Shown piece after piece: positions 1-7,262 of a stretch of 11,956 nucleotides of DNA. Source of the stretch: Planctomycetaceae bacterium (lineage in GTDB: Bacteria > Planctomycetota > Planctomycetia > Pirellulales > UBA1268). The notes beneath the pieces were generated by a model. That model saw only the letters and a program-made list of their open reading frames with translations, ran no database searches and was not told the origin of the DNA. The stretch is taken from NCBI GenBank assembly GCA_003488325.1, contig DNLZ01000406.1, forward strand, positions 1 through 11,956. The letters run 5' to 3'. The stretch's first letter is position 1. The number at the start of each line of letters is the position of its first letter. The position numbers and the translations under genes are program-made.

Positions 1-244
1 AGCGAGGAGCCTTTTCCCGCCCCCCGAGCCAGCGCTGCAGCGACGCCGGATGTGCTCGATCGGGACCATTCGCACGCCTGGAGGCGTACGCCACAGGAGC
101 AAGGAGACTTGTGCCGCCACCCCCGAGCCAGTGACCCAGCAAAGCCGGATGTGCGCGGCGGGACCATTCGCACGCCTGGAGACGTACGCCACGGGAACGA
201 GGCGACTCGTGCCGCCCTCCGAGCCGGTGACAGCGCGGGGCCGG
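1..244. repeat. Degenerate tandem repeat, period about 96-99 bp, at least 2.3 copies
   Basis: The phrase CGAGCC recurs at 25, 124 and 220, and the sequence after each copy is closely related. One full unit spans 25-123 and a second 124-219. A third starts at 220 and stops at the end of deoA, and 1-24 match the tail of a unit, so the array probably continues outside the window. The best conserved block, 62-94 against 160-192, differs at one of 33 bases. Inside it lie inverted arms (71-79 with 82-90; 169-177 with 180-188) around a GG centre. In plus-strand RNA each hairpin has C-A mismatches, whereas in minus-strand RNA these become G-U pairs. The array lies just downstream of the minus-strand deoA gene, so it may be in that transcript's 3' end. 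No gene is seen here and its function is unknown. Confidence 0.85.
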
Positions 245-1555
<1,311 letters not shown>

Positions 1556-1560
1556 GGCGG

Positions 1561-1565
1561 CCTCC
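1561..1565 (-). promoter_or_regulatory. Ribosome-binding site that decides the deoA start
   Basis: A perfect GGAGG on the minus strand sits 5 bases before GTG 1555. It overlaps the competing TTG codon at 1565-1567, which itself has no purine-rich site in front of it. This favours GTG 1555 as the deoA start. Confidence 0.65.
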
Positions 1566-1576
1566 AAGCGGGTTGG

Positions 1577-2215
1577 TCAGGCGTGCTGGGCCGTGGTGCC
1601 GAACTGCCGATCGCCCGCGTCGCCCAGCCCCGGCACGATGAAGCCGCGGGCGTCGAGGCCGTCGTCGCGGACGGCGACGTGGATCGTCACCTCCGGGACC
1701 TCGGACCCGAGCCGCGCGATCCCTTCGGGTGCCGCCAGGATCGCGATGAACACGATCCGCGGGATGCCCGCGGCGCGGACGATCTCGCAGGTGCGCACGG
1801 CCGAGCCGCCTGTCGCGAGCATCGGATCGACCACGATCGCCACGTCGGCAGCCAGCCGCCGTGGCAGCTTGTTGTAGTACTCGCGGGGCTCGAGCGTGGC
1901 CTCGTCGCGGAAGAGGCCGATGTGCCAGACCTGGGCGTCGGGAATCACCTCGAGCAGCCCGTCGGCCATCCCGAGGCCCGCCCGCAGGATCGGCACGATC
2001 GCCACCCGTTCGGCGATCTCGCGGCCCTGCGCGGTGCCCAGCGGCGTCGGCGCTCGCACCGGCCGCGTGGGGATGTCGGCGAGCGCCTCGGAGGCGAGCA
2101 GCCGGGTCACCTCACGGATCACCCGCCGAAACTCCGGCGGCCGCGTGGCCGGGTTGCGCAGGGCGACGAGGTGCTCGGCGACCAGCGGGTGTGTCGAGAC
2201 GTGAACACCTGGCAT
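1577..2215 (-). CDS. upp: Uracil phosphoribosyltransferase
   Basis: Cytoplasmic salvage enzyme that joins uracil and PRPP to form UMP and pyrophosphate. The product is 212 residues, close to the 208 of E. coli Upp. The PRPP-binding loop reads VVDPMLATGGSA with Asp130 at its start. Upstream are the conserved PILRAGLGM and the EYYNKLP stretch, and near the C-terminus GLGDAGDRQFGT, which contributes to the uracil pocket in the family. ATG 2215 is preceded by GGGAG with a 7-base gap (2223-2227), a good ribosome-binding site; the open frame continues upstream but without family similarity. deoA follows 21 bases after the stop, so free base released by the phosphorylase would be the direct substrate of this enzyme. 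The identification is secure. Confidence 0.97.
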   Translation of the reverse strand: MPGVHVSTHPLVAEHLVALRNPATRPPEFRRVIREVTRLLASEALADIPTRPVRAPTPLGTAQGREIAERVAIVPILRAGLGMADGLLEVIPDAQVWHIGLFRDEATLEPREYYNKLPRRLAADVAIVVDPMLATGGSAVRTCEIVRAAGIPRIVFIAILAAPEGIARLGSEVPEVTIHVAVRDDGLDARGFIVPGLGDAGDRQFGTTAQHA

Positions 2216-2243
2216 GCTCTGGCTCCCGCCGGATCGGCTCCCG

Positions 2244-2249
2244 ATCATA
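2244..2249 (-). promoter_or_regulatory. Candidate -10 element for upp-deoA
   Basis: On the minus strand this reads TATGAT, five of six bases of the sigma70 -10 consensus, in a very GC-rich surrounding. It lies 28 bases before the upp ATG, which would give a leader of roughly 20 bases. No good -35 hexamer is found 16-19 bases upstream, so the call is tentative. Confidence 0.35.
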
Positions 2250-2348
2250 GCCGACCGCGAGGACGCACCGTGACGGTCGACGGGGCACGCGGCGGTCGAG
2301 GTCCGACGGCGCGTCCCCGGAACGGACGGCACGGGAGCAGCGTCCGGA

Positions 2349-3887
2349 TCATTCGTATTCCCACTTGGTCTCCCACCGGTCACCGAGTTCACGCTGGCGG
2401 GCGCGGAGGCGCTCCTTGTAGCGGGCAAGCGTCTCGGCATGGGCGGGGTCGGTCGCGAGGTTCGTCGTCTCGTCGGGATCGCTCCGCATGTCGTAGAGCT
2501 CGAAGGCGGGGCGATGGATGTAGGCGCCCACGGTGCGCCGGCCCCAGGGGGCGTTCTGCGAGCGGCGGTACTGGGCCTGCCAGCTGGAGGCGGCCCAGAG
2601 GTCGCTGGCGAACGGGTAGGGCAGGGGATGCGCGATGTTCCAGATGAGCTTGTAGTCGCGGTCGCGCACCGCCCGCATCGGGTAGTACATCTGGATCTCG
2701 TGGAAGGTGTGCGACGCGAAGAGCTCGTCGTGATGCCCGGCCTCCGGGTCGCCGAGGATGCCGAGCCACGACCGGCCGTGGTAGGCATCGAGTCCGCGTC
2801 GGGGACCGCGGTTTTCGCCGGCGGCATACGGCTTGTCCTTCCAGTACTCCGCGGGCGCGACCCAGCGGGCGGGACGGTTGCGTTCCCGGTCGAGGGCGCC
2901 GGCGAAGTCGAGGAGGGTCGGCGCGAGGTCGATGTGACTCACGAGCGCGTCGGACCGCACGCCGCGTCGCGCGGCGTGCGGGTCGCGCACGACCAGCGGC
3001 ACGCGGAGGCCGGGCTCGTAGACCGTCGTCTTGCCGCCCGGGAAGGCCATGCCGTGGTCGCTCGTGAAGACGATGAGCGTCTCGTCGTAGACGCCCGCCT
3101 CGCGGAGGATCGCGACGAGACGGGCGAGTCCCTGATCGACCCGCGCACAGCTCTGGTAGTACTGGGCGAGTTCGGCGCGGGTCTCGGGCGTGTCGGGCAG
3201 GAAGGAGGGCACCGGGACCGCGGCGGGATCGACGAACACCTCCTCGACGCCCGGGTGCGCGGCCCGCGCGGGCAGGTTGCCGAAGAGGTCGGGCTTGAGT
3301 TCGAGCGGCGACGCGGCATCGACGCCGCCGCCGCGGTGCGGGTCGGCGGTGGCGAAGTAGAGGAAGAAGGGACGCCCGTCGGCGGACGCGATGAAGTCCC
3401 GGCAGCGTTCGGCCATCGCGACAGGGTTGCGTTCGCCCCCCGGCAGCACCTGCTCGAAGTGATACACCTCCTCGGGCGCCACGTGGAACTTGCCGATCCG
3501 TGCCGTGCGGTAGCCGGCCGCCGCGAGCGCGCGCGGAAGCGACAGGCTCACCACGTCGTACCAACTGGCGAACTTGTGGAAGTCGTGCTGATGCCCGTAC
3601 TGACCGTTGGCGTGGTTGTGCAGTCCCGAGAGGAGGACCGAGCGGCTCGCCGAACAGCTGGCAGTGGTCGCGAAGGCGTGCGTGAAGAGGGTGCCGTCCG
3701 CGGCGAGCGCGTCGATCGCCGGTGTCACGGCGACCGGGTCGCCGTAGCAGCCGAGTGTCGGGCTCTCGTCATCGGTGACGACGACGAGGATGTTGCGGGG
3801 CGCGGCGAAGGCCGGCATCGCCGTCGCGCACGAGGCCACCACGAAGGACACGACACGACCGACGAACCGGGACGGATGGCGCGGCAT
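2349..3887 (-). CDS. Exported sulfatase, N-sulfoglucosamine sulfohydrolase (SGSH)-like
   Basis: Formylglycine-dependent sulfatase of the arylsulfatase/alkaline-phosphatase superfamily, 512 residues. An N-terminal signal peptide runs to about residue 28, with the likely cut after AFA, so it acts outside the cytoplasm. The first metal-binding Asp pair is in VVVTDDESPTLGCYGD. The catalytic Cys78 is in C-S-A-S-R, which fits the Cys-type maturation motif C-x-[PAS]-x-R. The following LHNHANGQYGHQHDFHKF, then RPFFLYFATADPHRGGG and IVFTSDHGMAFPGGKT, closely resemble human SGSH, which removes N-linked sulfate from heparan glucosamine. The substrate here is inferred, not shown; it could be another sulfated marine or host glycan. 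ATG 3887 is chosen because it begins the signal peptide and has AGGAG 10 bases upstream. No formylglycine-generating enzyme or other polysaccharide-utilisation gene is in the window. Confidence 0.9.
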   Translation of the reverse strand: MPRHPSRFVGRVVSFVVASCATAMPAFAAPRNILVVVTDDESPTLGCYGDPVAVTPAIDALAADGTLFTHAFATTASCSASRSVLLSGLHNHANGQYGHQHDFHKFASWYDVVSLSLPRALAAAGYRTARIGKFHVAPEEVYHFEQVLPGGERNPVAMAERCRDFIASADGRPFFLYFATADPHRGGGVDAASPLELKPDLFGNLPARAAHPGVEEVFVDPAAVPVPSFLPDTPETRAELAQYYQSCARVDQGLARLVAILREAGVYDETLIVFTSDHGMAFPGGKTTVYEPGLRVPLVVRDPHAARRGVRSDALVSHIDLAPTLLDFAGALDRERNRPARWVAPAEYWKDKPYAAGENRGPRRGLDAYHGRSWLGILGDPEAGHHDELFASHTFHEIQMYYPMRAVRDRDYKLIWNIAHPLPYPFASDLWAASSWQAQYRRSQNAPWGRRTVGAYIHRPAFELYDMRSDPDETTNLATDPAHAETLARYKERLRARQRELGDRWETKWEYE

Positions 3888-4003
3888 GGCAGGGAGGCTC
3901 CTCGTCTGCCGCGGCGGCGTGCCGTCGCCGGGCACCTGCTTGCGTTCGCGGCGCCGCCAGCATATCCCTTGCCGGATTCCCGGTTCTCCGGCGCCGCGCA
4001 CGC
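3888..4003. promoter_or_regulatory. Divergent promoter region between sulfatase and cdd
   Basis: These 116 bases must hold the starts of both divergent genes. For cdd, TTGCGT (3940-3945) and TATCCC (3963-3968) are exactly 17 bases apart, but each matches only half of the sigma70 consensus. For the sulfatase, minus-strand TATGCT overlaps the same AT-containing patch near 3961-3968 and has no clear -35. The region is otherwise very GC-rich, so this patch is the best candidate for both promoters. cdd has no evident ribosome-binding site. Confidence 0.3.
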
Positions 4004-4420
4004 ATGGCCGAGATCACACCCCCGTATCCCGACCCGGATTCGCTCCTCGCGGAGGCCCGTGCCGTCGCGGCCCACGCCCATGCACCCTATTCCAGGTGGC
4101 ATGTCGGCGCGGCGGCCGTGTTCGCCGAGGCGCCCGGTGTCGTGCACCGGGGCGCGAACGTCGAGAACGGGTCCTTCGGACTCACGATCTGTGCCGAACG
4201 TGCCGCCATCTGCGCGGGCGTCGCGGCGGGCCACCGGCGGCTCGGATGGATCGCGCTGACGTGCCGCGACGCCGACGGCCGGCCCGTCGACGCGATCGTG
4301 CCGTGCGGCGCGTGCCTGCAGGTGATCGCGGAGTTCGGCCATCCGGACACCGTCATCCTGATCGACGGTGGCGGGACGTTCCGGCTGGCCGATTTCCTGC
4401 CGCGCCCGTTCGTCTACTGA
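4004..4420 (+). CDS. cdd: Cytidine deaminase
   Basis: Small zinc enzyme (138 residues, usual for the homotetrameric class) that deaminates cytidine or deoxycytidine to uridine or deoxyuridine. The zinc site is complete: Cys63-Ala-Glu65 within TICAERAAI gives one ligand and the catalytic glutamate, and PCGAC gives Cys101 and Cys104. The nucleoside-binding NVENGSFGLT and the N-terminal APYSRWHVGAA, which matches the family YS-x-F/W-x-VGAA block, are also visible. ATG 4004 places this block at the usual distance; there is no clear Shine-Dalgarno sequence in front. Its product uridine would feed the phosphorylase and Upp encoded about 2 kb away on the other strand. It is convergent with the kinase gene, 16 bases from its stop. 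Confidence 0.96.
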   Translation: MAEITPPYPDPDSLLAEARAVAAHAHAPYSRWHVGAAAVFAEAPGVVHRGANVENGSFGLTICAERAAICAGVAAGHRRLGWIALTCRDADGRPVDAIVPCGACLQVIAEFGHPDTVILIDGGGTFRLADFLPRPFVY

Positions 4421-4432
4421 CCCCACGATCGA

Positions 4433-4446
4433 CCGCTCACGAGCGG
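4433..4446. terminator. Inverted repeat at the convergent cdd / kinase ends
   Basis: CCGCTC-AC-GAGCGG is a perfect 6-base inverted repeat that overlaps the kinase stop codon and lies 12 bases after the cdd stop. It is the only symmetrical element in the 16-base gap. There is no T-run on either side and the central gap is short, so a bidirectional terminator is only a possibility. Confidence 0.2.
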
Positions 4447-6215
4447 CCGCGCTGGCGGAAGTACTTGAGGCCCGGCACGAAGAAGCAGACGGCGCTCACG
4501 AGCCCGAAGATGACGTGCTGGTAGCGGGGCACCAGGCACATCACGAGCGCCGTCGCGAAGAGCAGGGCGGACTGCATGTAGAAGGCGCCCGACAGGATGC
4601 CCGCCTTCACGAAGAAGACCATGCCGGCGATGAGCGCGAGCACGGGGGAGAGCGTGAGCACCTGCAGCTCGCGGCCGTTGTCGTGAAGGAGCGCCTCGAC
4701 CCAGAAGAGCAGCACGCTCGCGATCATGCCGCCACCCCAGACATGGGCGATCTGCCGCTCGACGGCCGTCACCGGACCGGTGCGATGCCGCAGGGCCCAG
4801 AAGATCGGCGCCCAGAGGGCGAGCCCCCCGCCCCAGAGCACCACGTAGGGCCATCGGCTCTGCACGCCCTGCCAGGCGAGCACGTCGGTGGTGACGCAGA
4901 GCGTGAGCACCACCACCGAGTGCCACATCCACAGCAGGCCCCAGTTCTCCAGCACGACCGCGTGATGCGTCTCGCGGAAGAGGCGGCTGACGATGTCCGC
5001 CAGACCGCCCCGCCGGGCCGCCACCGGCTCGCCGGCGAGGTACGCCCGCAGGTCGGCGGCGAGGTGCGCCGCCGAGGCGTAGCGGAGATCCTGCGGCTTC
5101 TGCAGCGACCGCAGGGCGATCATCTCGAGGTCGCGATCGACGCCGCGGTCGAGCGACCTTGGAACCGGCGGGTCGGTCTCGAGCACCGCCAGGAGCGTGT
5201 CCATCGGCCCCGCGGCCTGGAAGGGCGGGCGGCCGGTGAGCATCTGGTAGAGGATCGCGCCGAGGCTCCACACGTCGCTCGTCGGACCGACGTCACCGCG
5301 ACTGCCGGCGGCCTGCTCGGGCGACATGTAGCACGGCGTGCCGAGGATCGCGCCGGTGTGGGTCATCGACTCGGACGCCTCGAGCTGCTTCGCGAGCCCG
5401 AAATCGGAGACGTGCGGCTCGCCCGCGGCGTCGATCAGGATGTTGGACGGCTTGAGATCGCGGTGCAGCACGCCGCGCCGGTGGGCGGCCTCGACCGCGT
5501 CCGCGACCTTCGCGAGCAGCGACGCCGCCTCACGGACGGGCAGGGGGCCGGCCGCGAGCCGCTGGGCCAGCGTCGTCCCCTCGACGAACTGCATGCTGTA
5601 GAAGGGATGGCCGTCCTGCTCGCCCACCTCGAAGATCGAGACGATGCCGGGATGGTCGAGTCGCGCCGCAGCCTCCGCCTCGATGCGAAACCGCGCGATG
5701 TCGGCCGGGCCCGCGAGATCCCGTCGCAGGAGCATCTTGAGGGCCACGACACGTCCGAGACTGCGCTGCACCGCGCGATAGACGACACCCATCCCGCCGC
5801 GGCCGATCTCCTCGACGAGTTCGTAGTCGCCGAAGGTCGCGGGCAGTGGCGTGCCACCCGGGATGAAGCGGTTGCGCCCTTCTCCGCCCGGCTCGATACC
5901 CGCAGACGGCCACGGCGCCGGCGTCGCCGGCTCACGCACGATGCCATCGGCATCCAGCGCGAAAATCGTCGACTGCTGCGACACGGCATCGGCCATCGCC
6001 ATCGCCGCGAAGAGCTCGCGCAGGTGACCGCCCAGGTCGGGATGCTCCCGCACGGACGATTCGAGAAGCGCGTGGGCCTCGTCGCCGACCGCCTCGGAGA
6101 GCGTCTCCACGAGCCCCGCGAGCCGTTCCTCCTGCTCCGCCGAGAGCGGCGTGTCGAGCGCGCGGCCCCGCGGTCGGGGCGTGAGGCTGGTGGCGGGATG
6201 GGCGGAACGGGACAT
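4437..6215 (-). CDS. Membrane-anchored Ser/Thr protein kinase with C-terminal six-helix domain
   Basis: Hanks-type (PknB-like) kinase, 592 residues. A roughly 130-residue N-terminal region of unknown role precedes the kinase domain (about 131-395). All catalytic elements are present: glycine loop GRGGMGVVY, ATP-binding Lys160, catalytic HRDLKPSN with Asp253, DFG with Asp271, and CYMSPEQ. From about residue 417 the protein becomes hydrophobic, with six likely membrane helices near 425-448, 455-475, 490-510, 517-537, 540-562 and 566-584, and a basic end (RQRGRS). The linker starts with a Trp/His-rich stretch, HHAVVLENWGLLWMWHS. No periplasmic PASTA, TPR or WD40 sensor is present, so sensing may take place within the membrane. 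ATG 6215 is chosen; a GTG at 6230 would add five residues and neither has a clear ribosome-binding site. It follows the sigma gene by 95 bases and is probably co-transcribed. Confidence 0.93.
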   Translation of the reverse strand: MSRSAHPATSLTPRPRGRALDTPLSAEQEERLAGLVETLSEAVGDEAHALLESSVREHPDLGGHLRELFAAMAMADAVSQQSTIFALDADGIVREPATPAPWPSAGIEPGGEGRNRFIPGGTPLPATFGDYELVEEIGRGGMGVVYRAVQRSLGRVVALKMLLRRDLAGPADIARFRIEAEAAARLDHPGIVSIFEVGEQDGHPFYSMQFVEGTTLAQRLAAGPLPVREAASLLAKVADAVEAAHRRGVLHRDLKPSNILIDAAGEPHVSDFGLAKQLEASESMTHTGAILGTPCYMSPEQAAGSRGDVGPTSDVWSLGAILYQMLTGRPPFQAAGPMDTLLAVLETDPPVPRSLDRGVDRDLEMIALRSLQKPQDLRYASAAHLAADLRAYLAGEPVAARRGGLADIVSRLFRETHHAVVLENWGLLWMWHSVVVLTLCVTTDVLAWQGVQSRWPYVVLWGGGLALWAPIFWALRHRTGPVTAVERQIAHVWGGGMIASVLLFWVEALLHDNGRELQVLTLSPVLALIAGMVFFVKAGILSGAFYMQSALLFATALVMCLVPRYQHVIFGLVSAVCFFVPGLKYFRQRGRS

Positions 6216-6280
6216 GCTGCGACGAGGCACGCGAGGTGGGACACGCGGACGCGAGGATCACTCCCGGCACATGGTAGACC

Positions 6281-6301
6281 GGCCGACGCCCGTGTCCGGC
6301 C
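6281..6301 (-). other. Hairpin between sigma factor and kinase genes
   Basis: In minus-strand RNA, GGCCGGAC (from 6301) can pair with GTCGGCC (to 6281), seven pairs with one bulged G around a 6-base loop. It starts 10 bases after the sigma factor stop. No U-run follows, so it is more likely an mRNA-processing, stability or partial attenuation element than a full terminator. Chance is possible at this GC content. Confidence 0.3.
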
Positions 6302-6310
6302 CACCACCGT

Positions 6311-6967
6311 TCACGCGCTGCCGGAATCGGCACCGTCCTCGAGCAGCAGCCGCAACCGCCGCATCGCCCTCAGATACCGCATCCCGGCCGCCGGCTTCGT
6401 GAGCCCGAGGGCCTCGGCCGCCTCGGCCGTGGAGAGATGCTCGAAGTGCCGCAAGAGCACGATCTCGCGGTCACCCTCGTCGAGGAGCTCCACCGCGGCG
6501 GCGAATCTTCGCTCCAGTTCATGCCAGGTCGCAGCCGCAGCCGGCGTGAGCTCACGATCGGTGATCTGGGCGGCCGGGCCGGGCAGCGACCGGTCGGCGT
6601 CGTCCGCGATCGGCACCTCCCGGTCGACGCTGCGGGACGCCGCCACTCGGTGCCGCCGGTGTGCGTCGATGAGGCGATCGCGGGCCATGTGCCGCAGCCA
6701 CAACTGGAACGGCATCGTCGGGTTCGCGAGGTAGTCGCCGAGGCGGCGGTTCGCCTCGACGAGCACGTCCTGCACGATGTCGCTGGCGTCCACCCGCCGC
6801 TGCACCACCCGGTCCATCCGGCGATCGATGAGCCGCCTGATCGCCGCACGGTGCCGCGCCAACAGGTGATTGACCGCCGTGGCATCGCCGCTCCGCACGC
6901 GCTCGAGGAGCACGAGCGTGGGCTGGGGCTCGACGGCCGCGGCGGCGGATTCGGTCGGGCTGCTCAT
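6311..6967 (-). CDS. ECF-type sigma-70 family RNA polymerase sigma factor
   Basis: 218 residues with the two-domain ECF layout. Region 2 spans about residues 25-105 and includes VDASDIVQDVLVEANRRL and FQLWLRHMARDRLIDAHRRH. A variable linker of about 50 residues follows. Region 4 contains LDEGDREIVLLRHFEHLS and a helix-turn-helix AEAAEALGLTKPAAGMRYLRAMRRL. It directs RNA polymerase to a subset of promoters that cannot be named from the sequence. The region 2.2 motif reads D-A-S-D (60-63) rather than the common D-A-E-D. Downstream on the same strand is a membrane Ser/Thr kinase, and no anti-sigma factor is seen, a gene pairing known from planctomycetes. ATG 6967 is preferred over ATG 6976: AGGA lies 8 bases before 6967, but is adjacent to 6976. 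Confidence 0.93.
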   Translation of the reverse strand: MSSPTESAAAAVEPQPTLVLLERVRSGDATAVNHLLARHRAAIRRLIDRRMDRVVQRRVDASDIVQDVLVEANRRLGDYLANPTMPFQLWLRHMARDRLIDAHRRHRVAASRSVDREVPIADDADRSLPGPAAQITDRELTPAAAATWHELERRFAAAVELLDEGDREIVLLRHFEHLSTAEAAEALGLTKPAAGMRYLRAMRRLRLLLEDGADSGSA

Positions 6968-6994
6968 GACCTTCATCCTACCAACGTGTCGCCC

Positions 6995-7034
6995 GATCCG
7001 CCCGTGCGGATGATGCGGGTTCATCCGGCGGACC
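6995..7034 (-). promoter_or_regulatory. Two-stem leader structure upstream of the sigma factor gene
   Basis: In minus-strand RNA an outer stem pairs 7034-7027 with 7002-6995 (eight pairs, one of them G-U) and an inner stem pairs 7026-7021 with 7013-7008 (six pairs, 7-base loop). A competing perfect 6-base hairpin, ATCCGC-ACGG-GCGGAT (7011-6996), uses parts of both stems. The element ends 27 bases before the sigma ATG and leaves the ribosome-binding site free. Whether it is transcribed depends on an unknown start site. It could also be an operator. Confidence 0.35.
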
Positions 7035-7080
7035 GGCACGAAAAACACGAGCGACGGCCCCTCATCGACGGCGAACGTTT

Positions 7081-7109
7081 TTGCTTCCACCCCGAACGTG
7101 ATCCATAAT
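7081..7109 (+). promoter_or_regulatory. Candidate sigma70-type promoter for the S41 protease gene
   Basis: TTGCTT (7081-7086) and CATAAT (7104-7109) are separated by exactly 17 bases. The -10 matches five of six consensus bases and the -35 three, including the TTG. Few AT-rich stretches exist in this intergenic region, which strengthens the case. Transcription would begin near 7116 and leave a leader of about 147 bases before ATG 7263. Confidence 0.55.
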
Positions 7110-7128
7110 CGCGAGCGGTTCGAGGATG

Positions 7129-7158
7129 GACCGCGTGCCTCCGCGGCGTACCGCGGTC
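7129..7158 (+). other. GC-rich inverted repeats in the protease mRNA leader
   Basis: GACCGCG (7129-7135) can pair with CGCGGTC (7152-7158). A competing hairpin is CCGCGG-CGTA-CCGCGG (7141-7156). Both lie just after the predicted transcription start and would form a stable 5' structure. No U-run follows, so a 5' stability or attenuation role is only a guess. Confidence 0.3.
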
Positions 7159-7262
7159 TGTCCTGCGAACGGATCGCCCACGTGATCGACGTCCTGCACC
7201 CGACGTCCCTCCCTTGCGGCACCGCGGCCAGGCGCTTGGCGGGGCGGCCGGGGCGAGGTGCG

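Noticed and set aside
1..244. CRISPR array
   Set aside because: The repeats have a ~97-base period with similarity along nearly the whole unit, so there are no unique spacers between short identical repeats.
1556..1567. TTG start for deoA at 1567
   Set aside because: It overlaps the GGAGG that serves GTG 1555, and the family N-terminus aligns from GTG 1555.
2439..4259. Plus-strand open frame of about 606 codons opposite the sulfatase
   Set aside because: It is a shadow of the sulfatase that runs out of frame into cdd. No conserved motif is seen.
4368..6734. Plus-strand open frame of about 788 codons opposite the kinase and sigma factor
   Set aside because: It is antisense to clear catalytic motifs of both proteins, and the translated product looks like a GC-rich shadow.
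7126..7185. Small upstream open frame (19 codons) in the protease leader
   Set aside because: GAGG is directly adjacent to its ATG, too close to serve as a ribosome-binding site, and the sequence is better explained by the overlapping hairpins.
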